DNA from: Actinoplanes sp. NBC_00393 | GTDB lineage: Bacteria > Actinomycetota > Actinomycetes > Mycobacteriales > Micromonosporaceae | Assembly (NCBI RefSeq): GCF_036053395.1 | Contig: NZ_CP107942.1 | Location: 8,829,001 to 8,893,000, forward strand | Direction: 5' to 3' | DNA length: 64,000 bases | Shown: positions 16,589-25,026 of the stretch, one piece after another | Numbering within the stretch: the stretch's first letter is position 1 | How the letters are laid out: the number at the start of each line of letters is the position of its first letter | Notes under the pieces: model-generated | Databases searched by the model: none | What the model saw: the letters and a program-made list of their open reading frames with translations, nothing else | Told to the model about the DNA's origin: nothing | Program-made: the position numbers and the translations under genes

Positions 16589-17875
16589 TCACTTCCTGAA
16601 CAGGCCGAGCGGCACGGCTGCGGCCATCGCGGCCATGCCGGCGTCGTTCGGGTGCAGGTGGTCGCCGCTGTCGAAGGCCGCGGCCAACCGCAGCGGATCG
16701 GCCGGGTCGCGGACCGCGCGGTCGAAGTCGATCACGCCGTCGTACTCGCCCGACGTCCGGATCCAGTGATTCAACGCGGCCCGTTTGCGCTCGTTCTCCG
16801 GGGTGTAGAAGCCGAGCGTGTCGTCCTTGAACGGCAGGACCGTCGCACCGTACGCCCGAAGCCCGGCCTGATGAGCGCGACCGATCAGCTGACGGTGCCC
16901 CCAGATCAGATCCTCCGCCGACACCACCTCGTCGGGCGGAGCGACGGTGCCCGGGTGACCGAGATCGTTCACCCCGAGCAGCACCACCAGGTACGCCGCG
17001 CCGGGTTGCGCGACCACGTCCCGGTCGAAGCGGCGCAGCGCGCTGTGCCCGAAATACGCCGCGAACGCCTCCGCGGCGCTGCCGGCCGGCGGATTCGGGT
17101 CGTGCAGCAGCCGGTTGCCGGAGATGCCGACGTTGGCGACACCGCGCTCCAGACGTGCGGCCCGCAGCCGGGCGGCCAGCAGGTCGGGCCAGCGGTGGTT
17201 GGCGTTGGTCTCGGTGTTCGCCCCGTTGGTGATCGAATCGCCGAGCGTGACGATCGAAGAAGTCCGGGCGTGAACACTCACCCCGGAGAGGAAGAGGAAC
17301 TGCCCGACGGTCTGAACCGGCGTGACCCGGCGGGCGGCGGTGACATTCCCGGTCGCGATCACGTTGTCCTGGAAGGCGAACGCGGCCAGCGTGGTGACCG
17401 GGGTGGACATCGGAAGATAGATGCTGACGACGAGATCCGCCCCGCCCTTGATCGCCAGCCGGACCGGATCGCTGACCAGCGGCGCCCCGGCCGGCGCGGT
17501 GACCGAGGTGCGACCACCGAACGTCACCCGCCGGTCGGTGCCGGGCACCGCATCGGTGCTCGCGCCCGCCCCCTCCCGGACCGCGACGCGCACTTCGCCG
17601 ATCCGCAGCGGGCCGGTGCCGAACTCGTTGGAAAGCCGGATCCTGATCTGATCGCCGCCGACGCTGGTGTGCACGACGTGCCTGACCGTTTGATCGCTGA
17701 GCGTCAGAGGCGGGCCCGGTGGAATCGTGGTGGGCGCGGCCGCCCAGGTCGCGACCCAGCGTTTGTCATTGGCGTCATCGCGCCCGGCTGCTGATGCGGC
17801 GGCGGCCTGAGGCGCGGCTGCCGCGGCGAGGGCGGCGCCGGACGCCAGAGCAAGAACTTCACGACGGGTCGACAT
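16589..17875 (-). CDS. Tat-exported SGNH/GDSL-type esterase or lipase
   Basis: 428 aa from ATG at 17875, which has a GGAG site and gives a twin-arginine signal: MSTRREVLALASGAAL then AAAAAPQAAA. Further upstream residues would be low-complexity translation of repeats. Hydrolase blocks are in order: block I TLGDSITNG (nucleophile Ser), block II VGISGNRLL (Gly), block III LLGVNDLG (Asn), block V GDHLHPND (Asp and His). An N-terminal beta-rich domain of about 150 residues precedes the catalytic part, as in many secreted actinobacterial SGNH hydrolases. Substrate is unknown; plant polymer esters or lipids are common for such enzymes. Confidence 0.9.
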   Translation of the reverse strand: MSTRREVLALASGAALAAAAAPQAAAASAAGRDDANDKRWVATWAAAPTTIPPGPPLTLSDQTVRHVVHTSVGGDQIRIRLSNEFGTGPLRIGEVRVAVREGAGASTDAVPGTDRRVTFGGRTSVTAPAGAPLVSDPVRLAIKGGADLVVSIYLPMSTPVTTLAAFAFQDNVIATGNVTAARRVTPVQTVGQFLFLSGVSVHARTSSIVTLGDSITNGANTETNANHRWPDLLAARLRAARLERGVANVGISGNRLLHDPNPPAGSAAEAFAAYFGHSALRRFDRDVVAQPGAAYLVVLLGVNDLGHPGTVAPPDEVVSAEDLIWGHRQLIGRAHQAGLRAYGATVLPFKDDTLGFYTPENERKRAALNHWIRTSGEYDGVIDFDRAVRDPADPLRLAAAFDSGDHLHPNDAGMAAMAAAVPLGLFRK

Positions 17876-18888
17876 TAGGCACTCCGAAACTTTCGCATCG
17901 GATGGTCGAACTTCCGTAACGTAGATCCGGCCGATCTCTGCCGTCAAGGCGGGATGTGGCGCAGGTAAGCGATATGGCTTCCCGTGATGTTTGTCGATGC
18001 CATGTCGTTGACTGTGCACCGTCGTTGGGCTTACTGTCTCGCTCGGAGCGCGGAAGTTTCGAGCCATCGGGATGCCGCGCTCGACCAGAAGCGTGCGGCG
18101 GTCGCTTCGAGCACGGGTTCGTCGGTGCGGGTCGTCACCCACGGCTCCGAAGCGCCGGCCCGCCCACGGCGGGCTCCACCCCGCCCGGCGGGCTTTCGCC
18201 TCGCCCGGCGGGGCTCCGCCGCGCCTGACGGGCCCAGCCCCGTCAGGCGCGGACCGGGAAGAGGGCCGCACCCCCGGCCGTGCCGGCACCGTCCGCCGGC
18301 ACGGCCGCCACCCGCCACAGCGCGCAGCCGGTCACCTCACGGCCGCCGCCTGCCTTCGGCGTAGCTGTCGCCTTGCTACATCGCGGCCGCTTGCCGCCAG
18401 CCTGATCCTCCAGCCAGCTGCCGGCCACCGCGTGGCACCGCTCCGCAGCCTCGCCCGCGGCCACCGCCTCGCCCGAGCGGCCCCACCCGCGCGGCAGCCG
18501 CCCTGCCACCTGGCTCGCCCGGCAGTTGCTCCGCTACCTCCCTGCGCGGTAATCGCCTTGCGCGCGCGGTGCCCGACTTTGCCTGCGTGGCAGCCGCCCT
18601 GCGCGATGCCCGCCCTTGCCTGCGAAGGCCGCCATTGCCTGCGCGGTGCCCGCCCTGCCTGCGAAGCCCGCCTTTGCCTGCGCGGTACCCGGCCTTGCCT
18701 GCGAAGCCCGTCTTTGCCTGCGCGGTGCCCGCCTCGCCTACGCAGCAGCCGCCTCGCCCGCGGGGCAGCCGCCCTGCCCGCTGGCCGGCGGGGCAGCCGC
18801 CCTGCCACCTAGCCCGCGGCAGCCACTCCACCGCCTCGCCCGCGAGGCCGTCGCTTGGCAGGCCGCGGCCGGTTTGTCGCGGTCTGGG
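17876..18888. repeat. 1-kb non-coding region with degenerate GC-rich repeats
   Basis: No credible gene on either strand; long frames here are compositional. The right half (about 18540-18860) consists of imperfect repeats. The clearest run has a period of 39-40 bp, with starts near 18635, 18674 and 18714. Each unit contains TTGCCTGCGCGGT and TGCCTGCGAAGCCCG, with more diverged copies on both sides (GCAGCCGCC variants at 18760-18830). The left part (18150-18215) holds several GC palindromes built on CCCGCCCGGCGGG-like words. The region follows holB and precedes the esterase promoter (both minus strand). Confidence 0.75.
18219..18252 (-). terminator. Perfect 14-bp hairpin in the holB-esterase spacer
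   Basis: Arms CCGCGCCTGACGGG (18219-18232) and CCCGTCAGGCGCGG (18239-18252) pair without mismatch around a 6-nt loop. It lies on the path of leftward transcription from holB toward the esterase gene and may insulate the two, although it is 640 bp past the holB stop. Confidence 0.5.
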
Positions 18889-20085
18889 TCAGCCGCGCCA
18901 GAGGGTGACCATCATTGCTTCGACGGCGATTTTCGGCTTGACGTTCTGCTCGATGGCGTCCCGGCAAGCAAGCACCGCCTCAAGCCTCCGAAGCGTGCTT
19001 TCCGGCGACCATTTCTGTGCGGCCGCCTCCGACTGGGAAGACACGTCTCCGTGCACGACCGCGACCGGCGCGCGCAGGTTGGTGATCAGCACGTCCCGGT
19101 AGAAGCCGGCCAGGTCGACCAGCGCCCTGTCCAGAGCATCCCGCTGGGCACGGGTGGCCCGTGACCGTTGGCGTTTCTCCAGGTCCTTGATCTGACCGGC
19201 GGCTCCGCGCATGGCCCCGGCGGCGCCCCGGCCGGTGCCACCCGCACCGAGTGCCTGCTCCAGCGCAGCGCGCTCGGCGACGTCGCTCTCAGCCACTGCG
19301 GCGGCCGCCTCGGCCTCGGCTGCCTCGATCAACGCGGCCGCCGCGTCGAAGCAGGCTCCAATACCGGTCAGCCGTCGCGGAACAGAGAGCACGGCCTCCC
19401 GCCGAGCTCGCGCCTCCGGGTCGCCGGCCAGCAGTTTCGCCCGGCCGACATGCCCCTGGGACGCCGATGCCGCCCAGGCCGCGACCTCCACCGCCACCCC
19501 GTCCCGCTTCGCCAGCACCTCGGCGACGGCGTCGGCGGGTGGCTGGCGCAGGGACACCACTCGGCACCGGGAACGGATCGTCACCGAGATGTCGTCCGGA
19601 TGCGTGGACGGCGTACAGAGAAGAAAGACCGTCCGCGGCGGCGGCTCCTCGATCGCCTTGAGCAGGGCGTTGCCGGCTGCCTCGGTGAGCCGGTCGGCGT
19701 CCTCGATGATCACGATCTGCCATCGGCCGCCGGACGGCGCGGTCGCCGCCCGCAGAACCAGCGCCCGCATCTCGTTGACCCCGATGGAAAGCCCTTCGGG
19801 CACGACGAACCGCACATCAGCATGCGTCCGGCCGAGCGCGGTGTGGCAACCGTGGCACTCACCGCAGCCCGCGCCGTCGCGCTCACACTGCAGTGCCGCC
19901 GCGAACGAGCGCGCCGCCACCGATCGACCCGACCCGGGTGGCCCGGTGAAAATCCACGCATGGGTCATCCCGCCACCGCCGGGCTCGCCCGCGACAACAC
20001 GGGCGGCCGCGCTCGCGGCCCGGCGGAGGGTCTCGACCGGCTCATCCTGGCCGACCAGCTCCGAGAAGACGTCATGCCGACTCAC
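18889..20085 (-). CDS. holB: DNA polymerase III subunit delta'
   Basis: 398 aa from GTG at 20085 (VSRHDVFSELVGQDEPVETLRRA), the usual family beginning; 26 further in-frame upstream codons look non-coding. It is a clamp-loader AAA+ subunit that helps load the sliding clamp. Visible are a modified Walker A (FTGPPGSGRS), the zinc-binding Cys cluster CERDGAGCGECHGC, and Walker B IVIIEDADRL. A sensor 1 region is in CTPSTHPDDISVTIRSRC. In Streptomyces holB follows tmk on the same strand; here it is on the opposite strand, separated by the esterase gene and a repeat region. Leaderless start is possible because no ribosome site is evident. Confidence 0.93.
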   Translation of the reverse strand: MSRHDVFSELVGQDEPVETLRRAASAAARVVAGEPGGGGMTHAWIFTGPPGSGRSVAARSFAAALQCERDGAGCGECHGCHTALGRTHADVRFVVPEGLSIGVNEMRALVLRAATAPSGGRWQIVIIEDADRLTEAAGNALLKAIEEPPPRTVFLLCTPSTHPDDISVTIRSRCRVVSLRQPPADAVAEVLAKRDGVAVEVAAWAASASQGHVGRAKLLAGDPEARARREAVLSVPRRLTGIGACFDAAAALIEAAEAEAAAAVAESDVAERAALEQALGAGGTGRGAAGAMRGAAGQIKDLEKRQRSRATRAQRDALDRALVDLAGFYRDVLITNLRAPVAVVHGDVSSQSEAAAQKWSPESTLRRLEAVLACRDAIEQNVKPKIAVEAMMVTLWRG

Positions 20086-20374
20086 CCGATGATGGTATTG
20101 CGAGGGTCCGACAGAAACCGGACCGCCTGTCCCTGCCTTAGCCCGGCCCGCCCTCTCGGCCACTCCGCTCGCCCGCCGCTCCGGCCTGGCGACAGCCTCT
20201 GAACCGGCCCGGACTGCTACTCATGGTGATCGTCGTGCGCGTCTCCGTAACAGTGTGTGCTCGCCCAAGTAGTTATCCACAAGGGACTTTCCGGCGTAGC
20301 GGGAGCATCGCCGCAGCGGGTACGGTCTGATCCCGGAACGCGACGGCTGCATGACGCGCGGTGAGGAGCCATGA

Positions 20375-20701
20375 ATGGCCCGCGAGATCGACGAGGCGTG
20401 GATCGACGAGGCGGTCGACCGATATCGGCACATCGAGAAGTTACGTGCCGAGTTCGACAGAGCGGTCGTCGCCCACTCCGTGTCGGTGCACTCGCCGGAC
20501 CAGTCGATCGAGGTGGTGGTCACCGCCGCCGGCGACATTGTGGACGTTCGGGTGCACGGCGGTCTTCGGCATCGCGACGCTGCGGAGTTCGCCCGGGAGA
20601 TGCGGGCCGTCGTCACCAGCGCCGCCGAGGCCGCTCGCTGGGCACGGGAGAAGTTGCACGACGAGGTATTCGGAACGTTCCGCAGGTTGGAGGGGCACTG
20701 A
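20375..20701 (+). CDS. YbaB/EbfC-family nucleoid-associated-like protein
   Basis: 108 aa from ATG at 20375 with GAGGAG just upstream. The pattern matches the small YbaB/EbfC family: N-terminal helix (AVDRYRHIEKLRAEFDRA), a three-strand beta sheet (SVSVHSPDQSIEVVVTAAGDIVDVRVHGG), and a C-terminal helix. Classical YbaB binds DNA as a tweezer-like dimer and lies in dnaX-ybaB-recR. This is a divergent copy at the head of a small operon with two type VII-secretion-like genes, an association common in actinobacteria. One base separates its stop from the next GTG. A DNA-binding role is plausible but not shown. Confidence 0.75.
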   Translation: MAREIDEAWIDEAVDRYRHIEKLRAEFDRAVVAHSVSVHSPDQSIEVVVTAAGDIVDVRVHGGLRHRDAAEFAREMRAVVTSAAEAARWAREKLHDEVFGTFRRLEGH

Positions 20702-20702
20702 C

Positions 20703-20999
20703 GTGGATCGACTCGCCGATCAGATCGACCAGGTGGCGGCGGCTCTGACCACGATGGACCGGCGGATGCCAAGCCTTGCGCCGAGCGCTTCCGCGTTCGG
20801 CGCCGACGATGCGGGACGGCCGGGCCGGATCGGGCGGGCCCTCTACGCGGGCTGGACAGCTGTGCTCGCTGCGCGGGCGCGGGAGGCGGCTGACGTCTCC
20901 GCGAGCCTGACCCGGACGGCTGCGGCCGTGCGGACCAACGCCCAGCAGTATGCGACCACCGACGACGCGGTTCGCCGCAGATTCCAGCGAGGGCTCTGA
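20703..20999 (+). CDS. EspC-like (DUF2580) putative type VII secretion target
   Basis: 98 aa from GTG at 20703, one base after the YbaB-like stop. It is entirely helical by composition. The C-terminal half, GRALYAGWTAVLAARAREAADVSASLTRT...TNAQQYATTDDAV, resembles EspC/DUF2580 proteins. Tyr83 and Asp87 (YATTD) form the YxxxD/E general secretion signal used by ESX systems. It probably pairs with the following gene product. No ESX ATPase or membrane component is in the window, so export depends on machinery encoded elsewhere. TGATG links it to the next gene. Confidence 0.7.
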   Translation: MDRLADQIDQVAAALTTMDRRMPSLAPSASAFGADDAGRPGRIGRALYAGWTAVLAARAREAADVSASLTRTAAAVRTNAQQYATTDDAVRRRFQRGL

Positions 21000-21610
21000 T
21001 GGCGGATCGTCTGGACCAGCTGGTGCAGGCCGCGGGTCCGCTGTTGAGCCGGGTCGACGCCGTGCTCTCCGAGCTCGGAGCGCCCGAGGGACACCATGTC
21101 TGGCCGGAGCTGCGCCGGGTCCGGCTGCTGCCCGGCGACGCGGTGCGGGCCGTGTGCGACCTGCAGCCCGAGGCGATCCGCGAGACGCTGCCGGAGCTGC
21201 GGGCCAACGCCCGCAGCTACGCGGACCTCGCCGACAGCGTCCCTTTCGCAGGCGAGTGGTCCGGCGAGGCCGCTGAAATGTACGAGCAGGCCCGCCGCCG
21301 AGCCGCCGAACACCTCGCCGGCGGCCCCGAAAGCCTTGCCCGCCGGATGGAGCTGACAGCCGACTTCGCCGAGGCCCTCACCGAGTGGATGACCCGCACT
21401 CGCGACGATCTGGCCATGACGCTGGCCGAAGCCCTGGGCGCTGCCGAAGCAGTGACCCTCTCCGCCGGCAGTGACCTCCCACCCGACGAACAGGCGAGGG
21501 CAGCAGCCGCGGTGGCAGCCCTGCTGCTGCGCACCATCGCAGACAGCTACGACCGCGGCGAGTCACTCCTCGACGAGTCCGTCCCACTGCAGAACGCGCT
21601 ACTTGTCTGA
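20999..21610 (+). CDS. WXG100-like helical protein with YxxxE motif
   Basis: 203 aa. The ATG at 20999 overlaps the preceding TGA. A WSG turn (residues 87-89, GEWSGEAAEMYEQ) joins two long helical segments, the core pattern of WXG100/ESX substrates, but the protein is twice the usual length. Near the C-terminus, Tyr184 and Glu188 (YDRGE) give a YxxxE signal after a helix. Together with the EspC-like neighbour it looks like a substrate or substrate-chaperone pair. No toxin domain is visible at the C-terminus. The function is inferred from architecture only. Confidence 0.65.
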   Translation: MADRLDQLVQAAGPLLSRVDAVLSELGAPEGHHVWPELRRVRLLPGDAVRAVCDLQPEAIRETLPELRANARSYADLADSVPFAGEWSGEAAEMYEQARRRAAEHLAGGPESLARRMELTADFAEALTEWMTRTRDDLAMTLAEALGAAEAVTLSAGSDLPPDEQARAAAAVAALLLRTIADSYDRGESLLDESVPLQNALLV

Positions 21611-21762
21611 CCCATCAACGTCCGGCCGGTCCAATGGTCTCGACGCGCCGGGTGCCTGGCGTTGGCGTGAGGCCGGCGTGCGTTGACCGTGCGGCGTTGC
21701 AGGTGCTCCTTCATCAGGCGCAGACGGGGGTCAGCCAGGCGCTTGTAGTTCCAAAGTGGTGC

Positions 21763-21794
21763 GTCCGGGCGACCGTTGCCGCGACCGCCCGGAC
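21763..21794 (-). terminator. Hairpin terminator downstream of the LPxTG protein gene
   Basis: Arms GTCCGGGCG (21763-21771) and CGCCCGGAC (21786-21794) pair perfectly around 14 nt. It lies 15 bases beyond the minus-strand stop at 21809 and may also stop rightward transcription from the YbaB operon. Confidence 0.65.
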
Positions 21795-21808
21795 GAGTTC
21801 CGTTGGCG

Positions 21809-23791
21809 TCAGGAGCTGAAACGGCGCTTCCGGGAAGTGATGATGAGGGCTGCCGCACCGCCGATCAGAAGGGCGGCGCCGGCCAGAAGCAGCGAGAATG
21901 CGCGCGGTCCGGTGATCGGCAGGCCGGCCCCGGCACCCGCGCCGGCCGAGGAGACACCCTGCCCGTATCCGGCCGGCGACGGGGCGACCGCTGCGCCCTC
22001 CAGCAAGCCGATGCCGAGGTCTGCGACCGCAGGGGACGGTCCGTAGCCGCGCTTCGTACGTCCCAGGCCCTGATCGCGGACCAGCGAGACCTTGATTGCG
22101 GTCGCCCGGGCGGCCACGGCGTTGCCCTTGGTGGCTTGACGTACGTCTCCGAGCGCGATGCGCAACCGCGTTCCCTCGCTCTTGCCGGGCGCCGGGGCGG
22201 ATTCCGGTTCGCCCGCCGCGGGCAGTCCGCCGACCGACGGCAGCGGCAGCGGTGCGATCGGCTCGATCAGCGCGGGAAGTGACTCCAGTTCACGTGCCTT
22301 ATCACGTACCGTGATCTCCATGCTGTCACCAGCAGTGACGAGACGCTTGGACTGGCCGTTCCGATCGGAGACCTGGACCACGGCCGGCCGGTAATTCACC
22401 TCGCTCTTGCCGGTCGGGGACATGCTGACCCGTAGTTCGGGCGCGCGCAGCACCTCGATGCGGACCGCGCCGTCGGCGAGACTGATCCGGCCGGCCGTGA
22501 TGGTCGCCGACGCGACCGATTCCGGTCGCCCGTCGCGCTGCCGCACCGCGGTGTCGCTTCGGCCCATGATCTTTTCCGGTACGCCGAGCAGCGAGTCGCT
22601 GCCGGCCCCGATGACCGTGATGCGGTTGAGTTCGGCGGTCGACCGGGCCGCCTCGGCGTCGGTGGATCCGCAGGTCATGTCGGCGTTCCACCGGGCGTGG
22701 GCGGTCAGTTTCCCGTCGCCGGCCCGCAGCGGCCCGAACCGCTTCTCCCCGGTACGCCGTACCGTTGGGTGCTTGCTGCTCGGCGGCGCCTGCTGCACCA
22801 CCAGGTCGTTCCGGGTGGAGGACCCGGCGACACGGCCGTCCAGGATTCGGGCGGCGGCCGCCGAGTTGACCGGGCCGTCGGCGATCAGGACGCTTCGGGC
22901 GTCACCGAGCCCGACTCCACCGATCGACTGCGGGGCGCGCTTGTCCTCGCGTACCCGGCTGATTTTGCTCTCTTGCGACCTCTCGGTGTTCGCAGCGACT
23001 GCGGTCCGCTGGCGTGTTCGCGGCGGAGTGGCTGCCCCATCGGCCGGAGCGGGGGTGACCGTCTTCGATCGGGCCGGGCTCGTTGCGACCGTGTCCGTGA
23101 TCGCAAGCACCGAGGCGGCCGCGTCGTCGCCGTCCGGGTTCAGCGAGGTGACGGCTTGCTTCGCACCGGAAAGCAGGGCTGAGTCCTTCGGGGCCGACGC
23201 ACCGGCGGCCCGGCCGGAACGCGCAGCATCGGCATCCTCGTCTGAGCCCGACGGGACGGCGCCCGGCGAGTCGGAGCCAGGCGAACCAGAACCAGAACCA
23301 GAACGTGACGAGCTAGAGCCTGTGGGGCCGGAGCCGGAGCCGGAGCCGGAGGAGCCGGAGCTGGAGCCGGAGCCTGACGAACCAGACCCCGAGGAGCCGG
23401 AGCCTGACGGATCGGCGCCCGACCGACCGGAGCCGGACCGGCCGGATCCCTGCGATCCGGAGTCCGACGGAACGGAGTCCGACGGGATGGCAGCCCGGCC
23501 TGACGGCGCTGTGTCGCCGGTCGATGGAGCGGCATCCGTGCCGCGCCGGTTGGCGGGAGATCCAGCATCCTCGCGGTTCTGGGACTCGTCGTCCCGGTGG
23601 GCGGCGCCTGCCAGCGGGCCGAGATCGAGGCGGTTGATTCTCAGCACCTCGGCTCCGGCCTGCGCGGCGAAGTGTTCGAAGCGCTCGCACGACGAGGGAG
23701 CGGGCGCGGCGAAGGCGGGCATCGGCGCAGTGAGCGTGCTCACGAATCCCAGCGCAACGACACTGGCGGCCACCGACCTGGCGGGGGTCAT
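21809..23791 (-). CDS. Secreted cell-wall-anchored protein with Ser-Gly tract and LPITG sortase signal
   Basis: 660 aa from ATG at 23791 with an AAGGAAC ribosome site. Layout: Sec signal peptide (residues 1-28, ending AFA-AP); a short Cys-containing segment; a long low-complexity tract rich in Ser, Gly and Pro (about residues 100-180, units such as SGSGSSGS and PSGSGSSG). Next is a folded, beta-rich region of about 350 residues with Cys in MTCGSTDAE. At the C-terminus is LPITG (624-628), a hydrophobic helix, and RKRR. That ending is a standard sortase sorting signal, so the protein should be linked to peptidoglycan with the Ser-Gly tract spanning the wall. No catalytic motif is seen. Its role is unknown; adhesion or sheath structure are possibilities. 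Confidence 0.85.
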   Translation of the reverse strand: MTPARSVAASVVALGFVSTLTAPMPAFAAPAPSSCERFEHFAAQAGAEVLRINRLDLGPLAGAAHRDDESQNREDAGSPANRRGTDAAPSTGDTAPSGRAAIPSDSVPSDSGSQGSGRSGSGRSGADPSGSGSSGSGSSGSGSSSGSSGSGSGSGPTGSSSSRSGSGSGSPGSDSPGAVPSGSDEDADAARSGRAAGASAPKDSALLSGAKQAVTSLNPDGDDAAASVLAITDTVATSPARSKTVTPAPADGAATPPRTRQRTAVAANTERSQESKISRVREDKRAPQSIGGVGLGDARSVLIADGPVNSAAAARILDGRVAGSSTRNDLVVQQAPPSSKHPTVRRTGEKRFGPLRAGDGKLTAHARWNADMTCGSTDAEAARSTAELNRITVIGAGSDSLLGVPEKIMGRSDTAVRQRDGRPESVASATITAGRISLADGAVRIEVLRAPELRVSMSPTGKSEVNYRPAVVQVSDRNGQSKRLVTAGDSMEITVRDKARELESLPALIEPIAPLPLPSVGGLPAAGEPESAPAPGKSEGTRLRIALGDVRQATKGNAVAARATAIKVSLVRDQGLGRTKRGYGPSPAVADLGIGLLEGAAVAPSPAGYGQGVSSAGAGAGAGLPITGPRAFSLLLAGAALLIGGAAALIITSRKRRFSS

Positions 23792-23960
23792 AGCAGTTCC
23801 TTTCCAGGCGTGCCGCCGCGGCGGCGTCAACTGACGGCTTCTACGGGACTGGCCAACGAAGGTCGATTGGGGCGGTTGCGCCACATCTATGCGACAACCC
23901 GCGCGGGTAGTTCAAATCCGGCATTTGGTACGGCTTGCTGGCCGCCGTAGGGTTGACCTC

Positions 23961-24803
23961 ATGGGCATGCTGTGCGCGGTCAGTTTCAACCGGTATGGCC
24001 GCCTCTACTACCTCGACCCGAATGGGTTCACGCCGTCCGTCGGAGACCGTGTGCTGGTGCCGACCGACGACGGACCCGAGGTGGCGGAGTGCGTCTGGGC
24101 GCCGCAATGGGTCGACGAGGAGACGTCCGGTTTCCCCAAGGTGATCGGACTCGCCGACGACCAGGATCTGCGGCGCGACGAGCTGCTGCGCAAACGCAAG
24201 GCGGAGGCGAAAGTCGCCGCCAAGAAACTGATCAAGGCGCACGAGCTGCCGATGAAGGTGGTCGCGGTCGATCACGTCCTGGACCAGGGCGGCACCGGCA
24301 GCGCGCGGACCACGATCTACTTCACCGCGCCGCACCGGGTCGACTTCCGGTCGCTGGTCCGGGACCTCGGCGCGACCCTGCACTGCCGGGTCGAGCTGCG
24401 TCAGCTCTCAGCCCGTGACTCCGCGCGGGTGCAGGGCGGCATCGGCTCCTGCGGGCGGGACCTGTGCTGCGCCACGTTCCTGACCGACTTCGAGCCGGTC
24501 ACCATCCGGATGGCCAAGGATCAGGATCTGCCGCTCAACCCGCTACGCATCTCCGGTGCGTGTGGTCGGCTGATGTGCTGCCTGAAGTATGAGCACCCGC
24601 TCTACCAGCAGTTCCAAGCCTCGGCGCCGGCCGTCGGCAGCCGGGTGACCACGCCGGAGGGCGACGGTCGTGTGGTCGCGCACAGCGTCCCGAAGGACTC
24701 GGTCGTGGTCCGCCTCGACGCTGACGGCTCCCGCTGCTCCTGCAGCCGGGCGTCGGTCTGCGCCCCGCGCCAGGCCCACGACGCCCACTACGGCGAGAGC
24801 TGA
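23961..24803 (+). CDS. PSP1-domain protein (RicT/YaaT family)
   Basis: 280 aa from ATG at 23961 (MGMLCAVSFNRYGRLYYL). It is a PSP1 C-terminal domain protein like B. subtilis RicT/YaaT, part of the Y-complex that affects RNase Y-dependent RNA processing and phosphorelay. The family cysteines are intact: GSCGRDLCCATFLTDF and GACGRLMCCLKYEH, which in RicT contribute to Fe-S cluster binding. A C-terminal extension carries CSCSRASVC. In many bacteria this gene is next to holB; here it is 3.9 kb away on the opposite strand, beyond the secretion module and the wall protein. The actinobacterial role is not established. Confidence 0.88.
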   Translation: MGMLCAVSFNRYGRLYYLDPNGFTPSVGDRVLVPTDDGPEVAECVWAPQWVDEETSGFPKVIGLADDQDLRRDELLRKRKAEAKVAAKKLIKAHELPMKVVAVDHVLDQGGTGSARTTIYFTAPHRVDFRSLVRDLGATLHCRVELRQLSARDSARVQGGIGSCGRDLCCATFLTDFEPVTIRMAKDQDLPLNPLRISGACGRLMCCLKYEHPLYQQFQASAPAVGSRVTTPEGDGRVVAHSVPKDSVVVRLDADGSRCSCSRASVCAPRQAHDAHYGES

Positions 24804-25020
24804 GCGCGGCGAGGGCTGAGCGCGGCGAAACGGCGGGGCTGAGCGCGGCGAGGATTGAGCGCGGCGGAAACGGCGAGGGAAGAGCGCGGCGAGGGCTGAG
24901 CGCGGCGAGGATTGAGCGCGGCGGAAACGGCGAGGGAAGAGCGAGGCGAGGGCTGAGCGCGCCGAAAGCGGAGGGCAGCGCGGCGAAGGCAGAACGCCGG
25001 CCCGGTGAAGACCGGTGGCC
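24804..25020. repeat. 57-bp tandem duplication and TGAGCGCGGCGA repeats after the PSP1 gene
   Basis: Directly behind the stop, the word GAGCGCGGCGA recurs about eight times in 200 bp. The core is a 57-bp unit present twice (24840-24896 and 24897-24953), differing at one base. Each unit contains GATTGAGCGCGGCGGAAACG, and partial copies flank both ends. Unlike neighbouring sequence the strand is strongly purine-rich. No gene is present; it may form part of the 3' untranslated region. Confidence 0.85.
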
Positions 25021-25026
25021 GCCGCC

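Noticed and set aside
18072..18812. Open frames in the repeat-rich spacer after holB
   Set aside because: Cys/Ala/Pro/Arg-rich translations without starts, ribosome sites or homologues known to me; both strands open equally.
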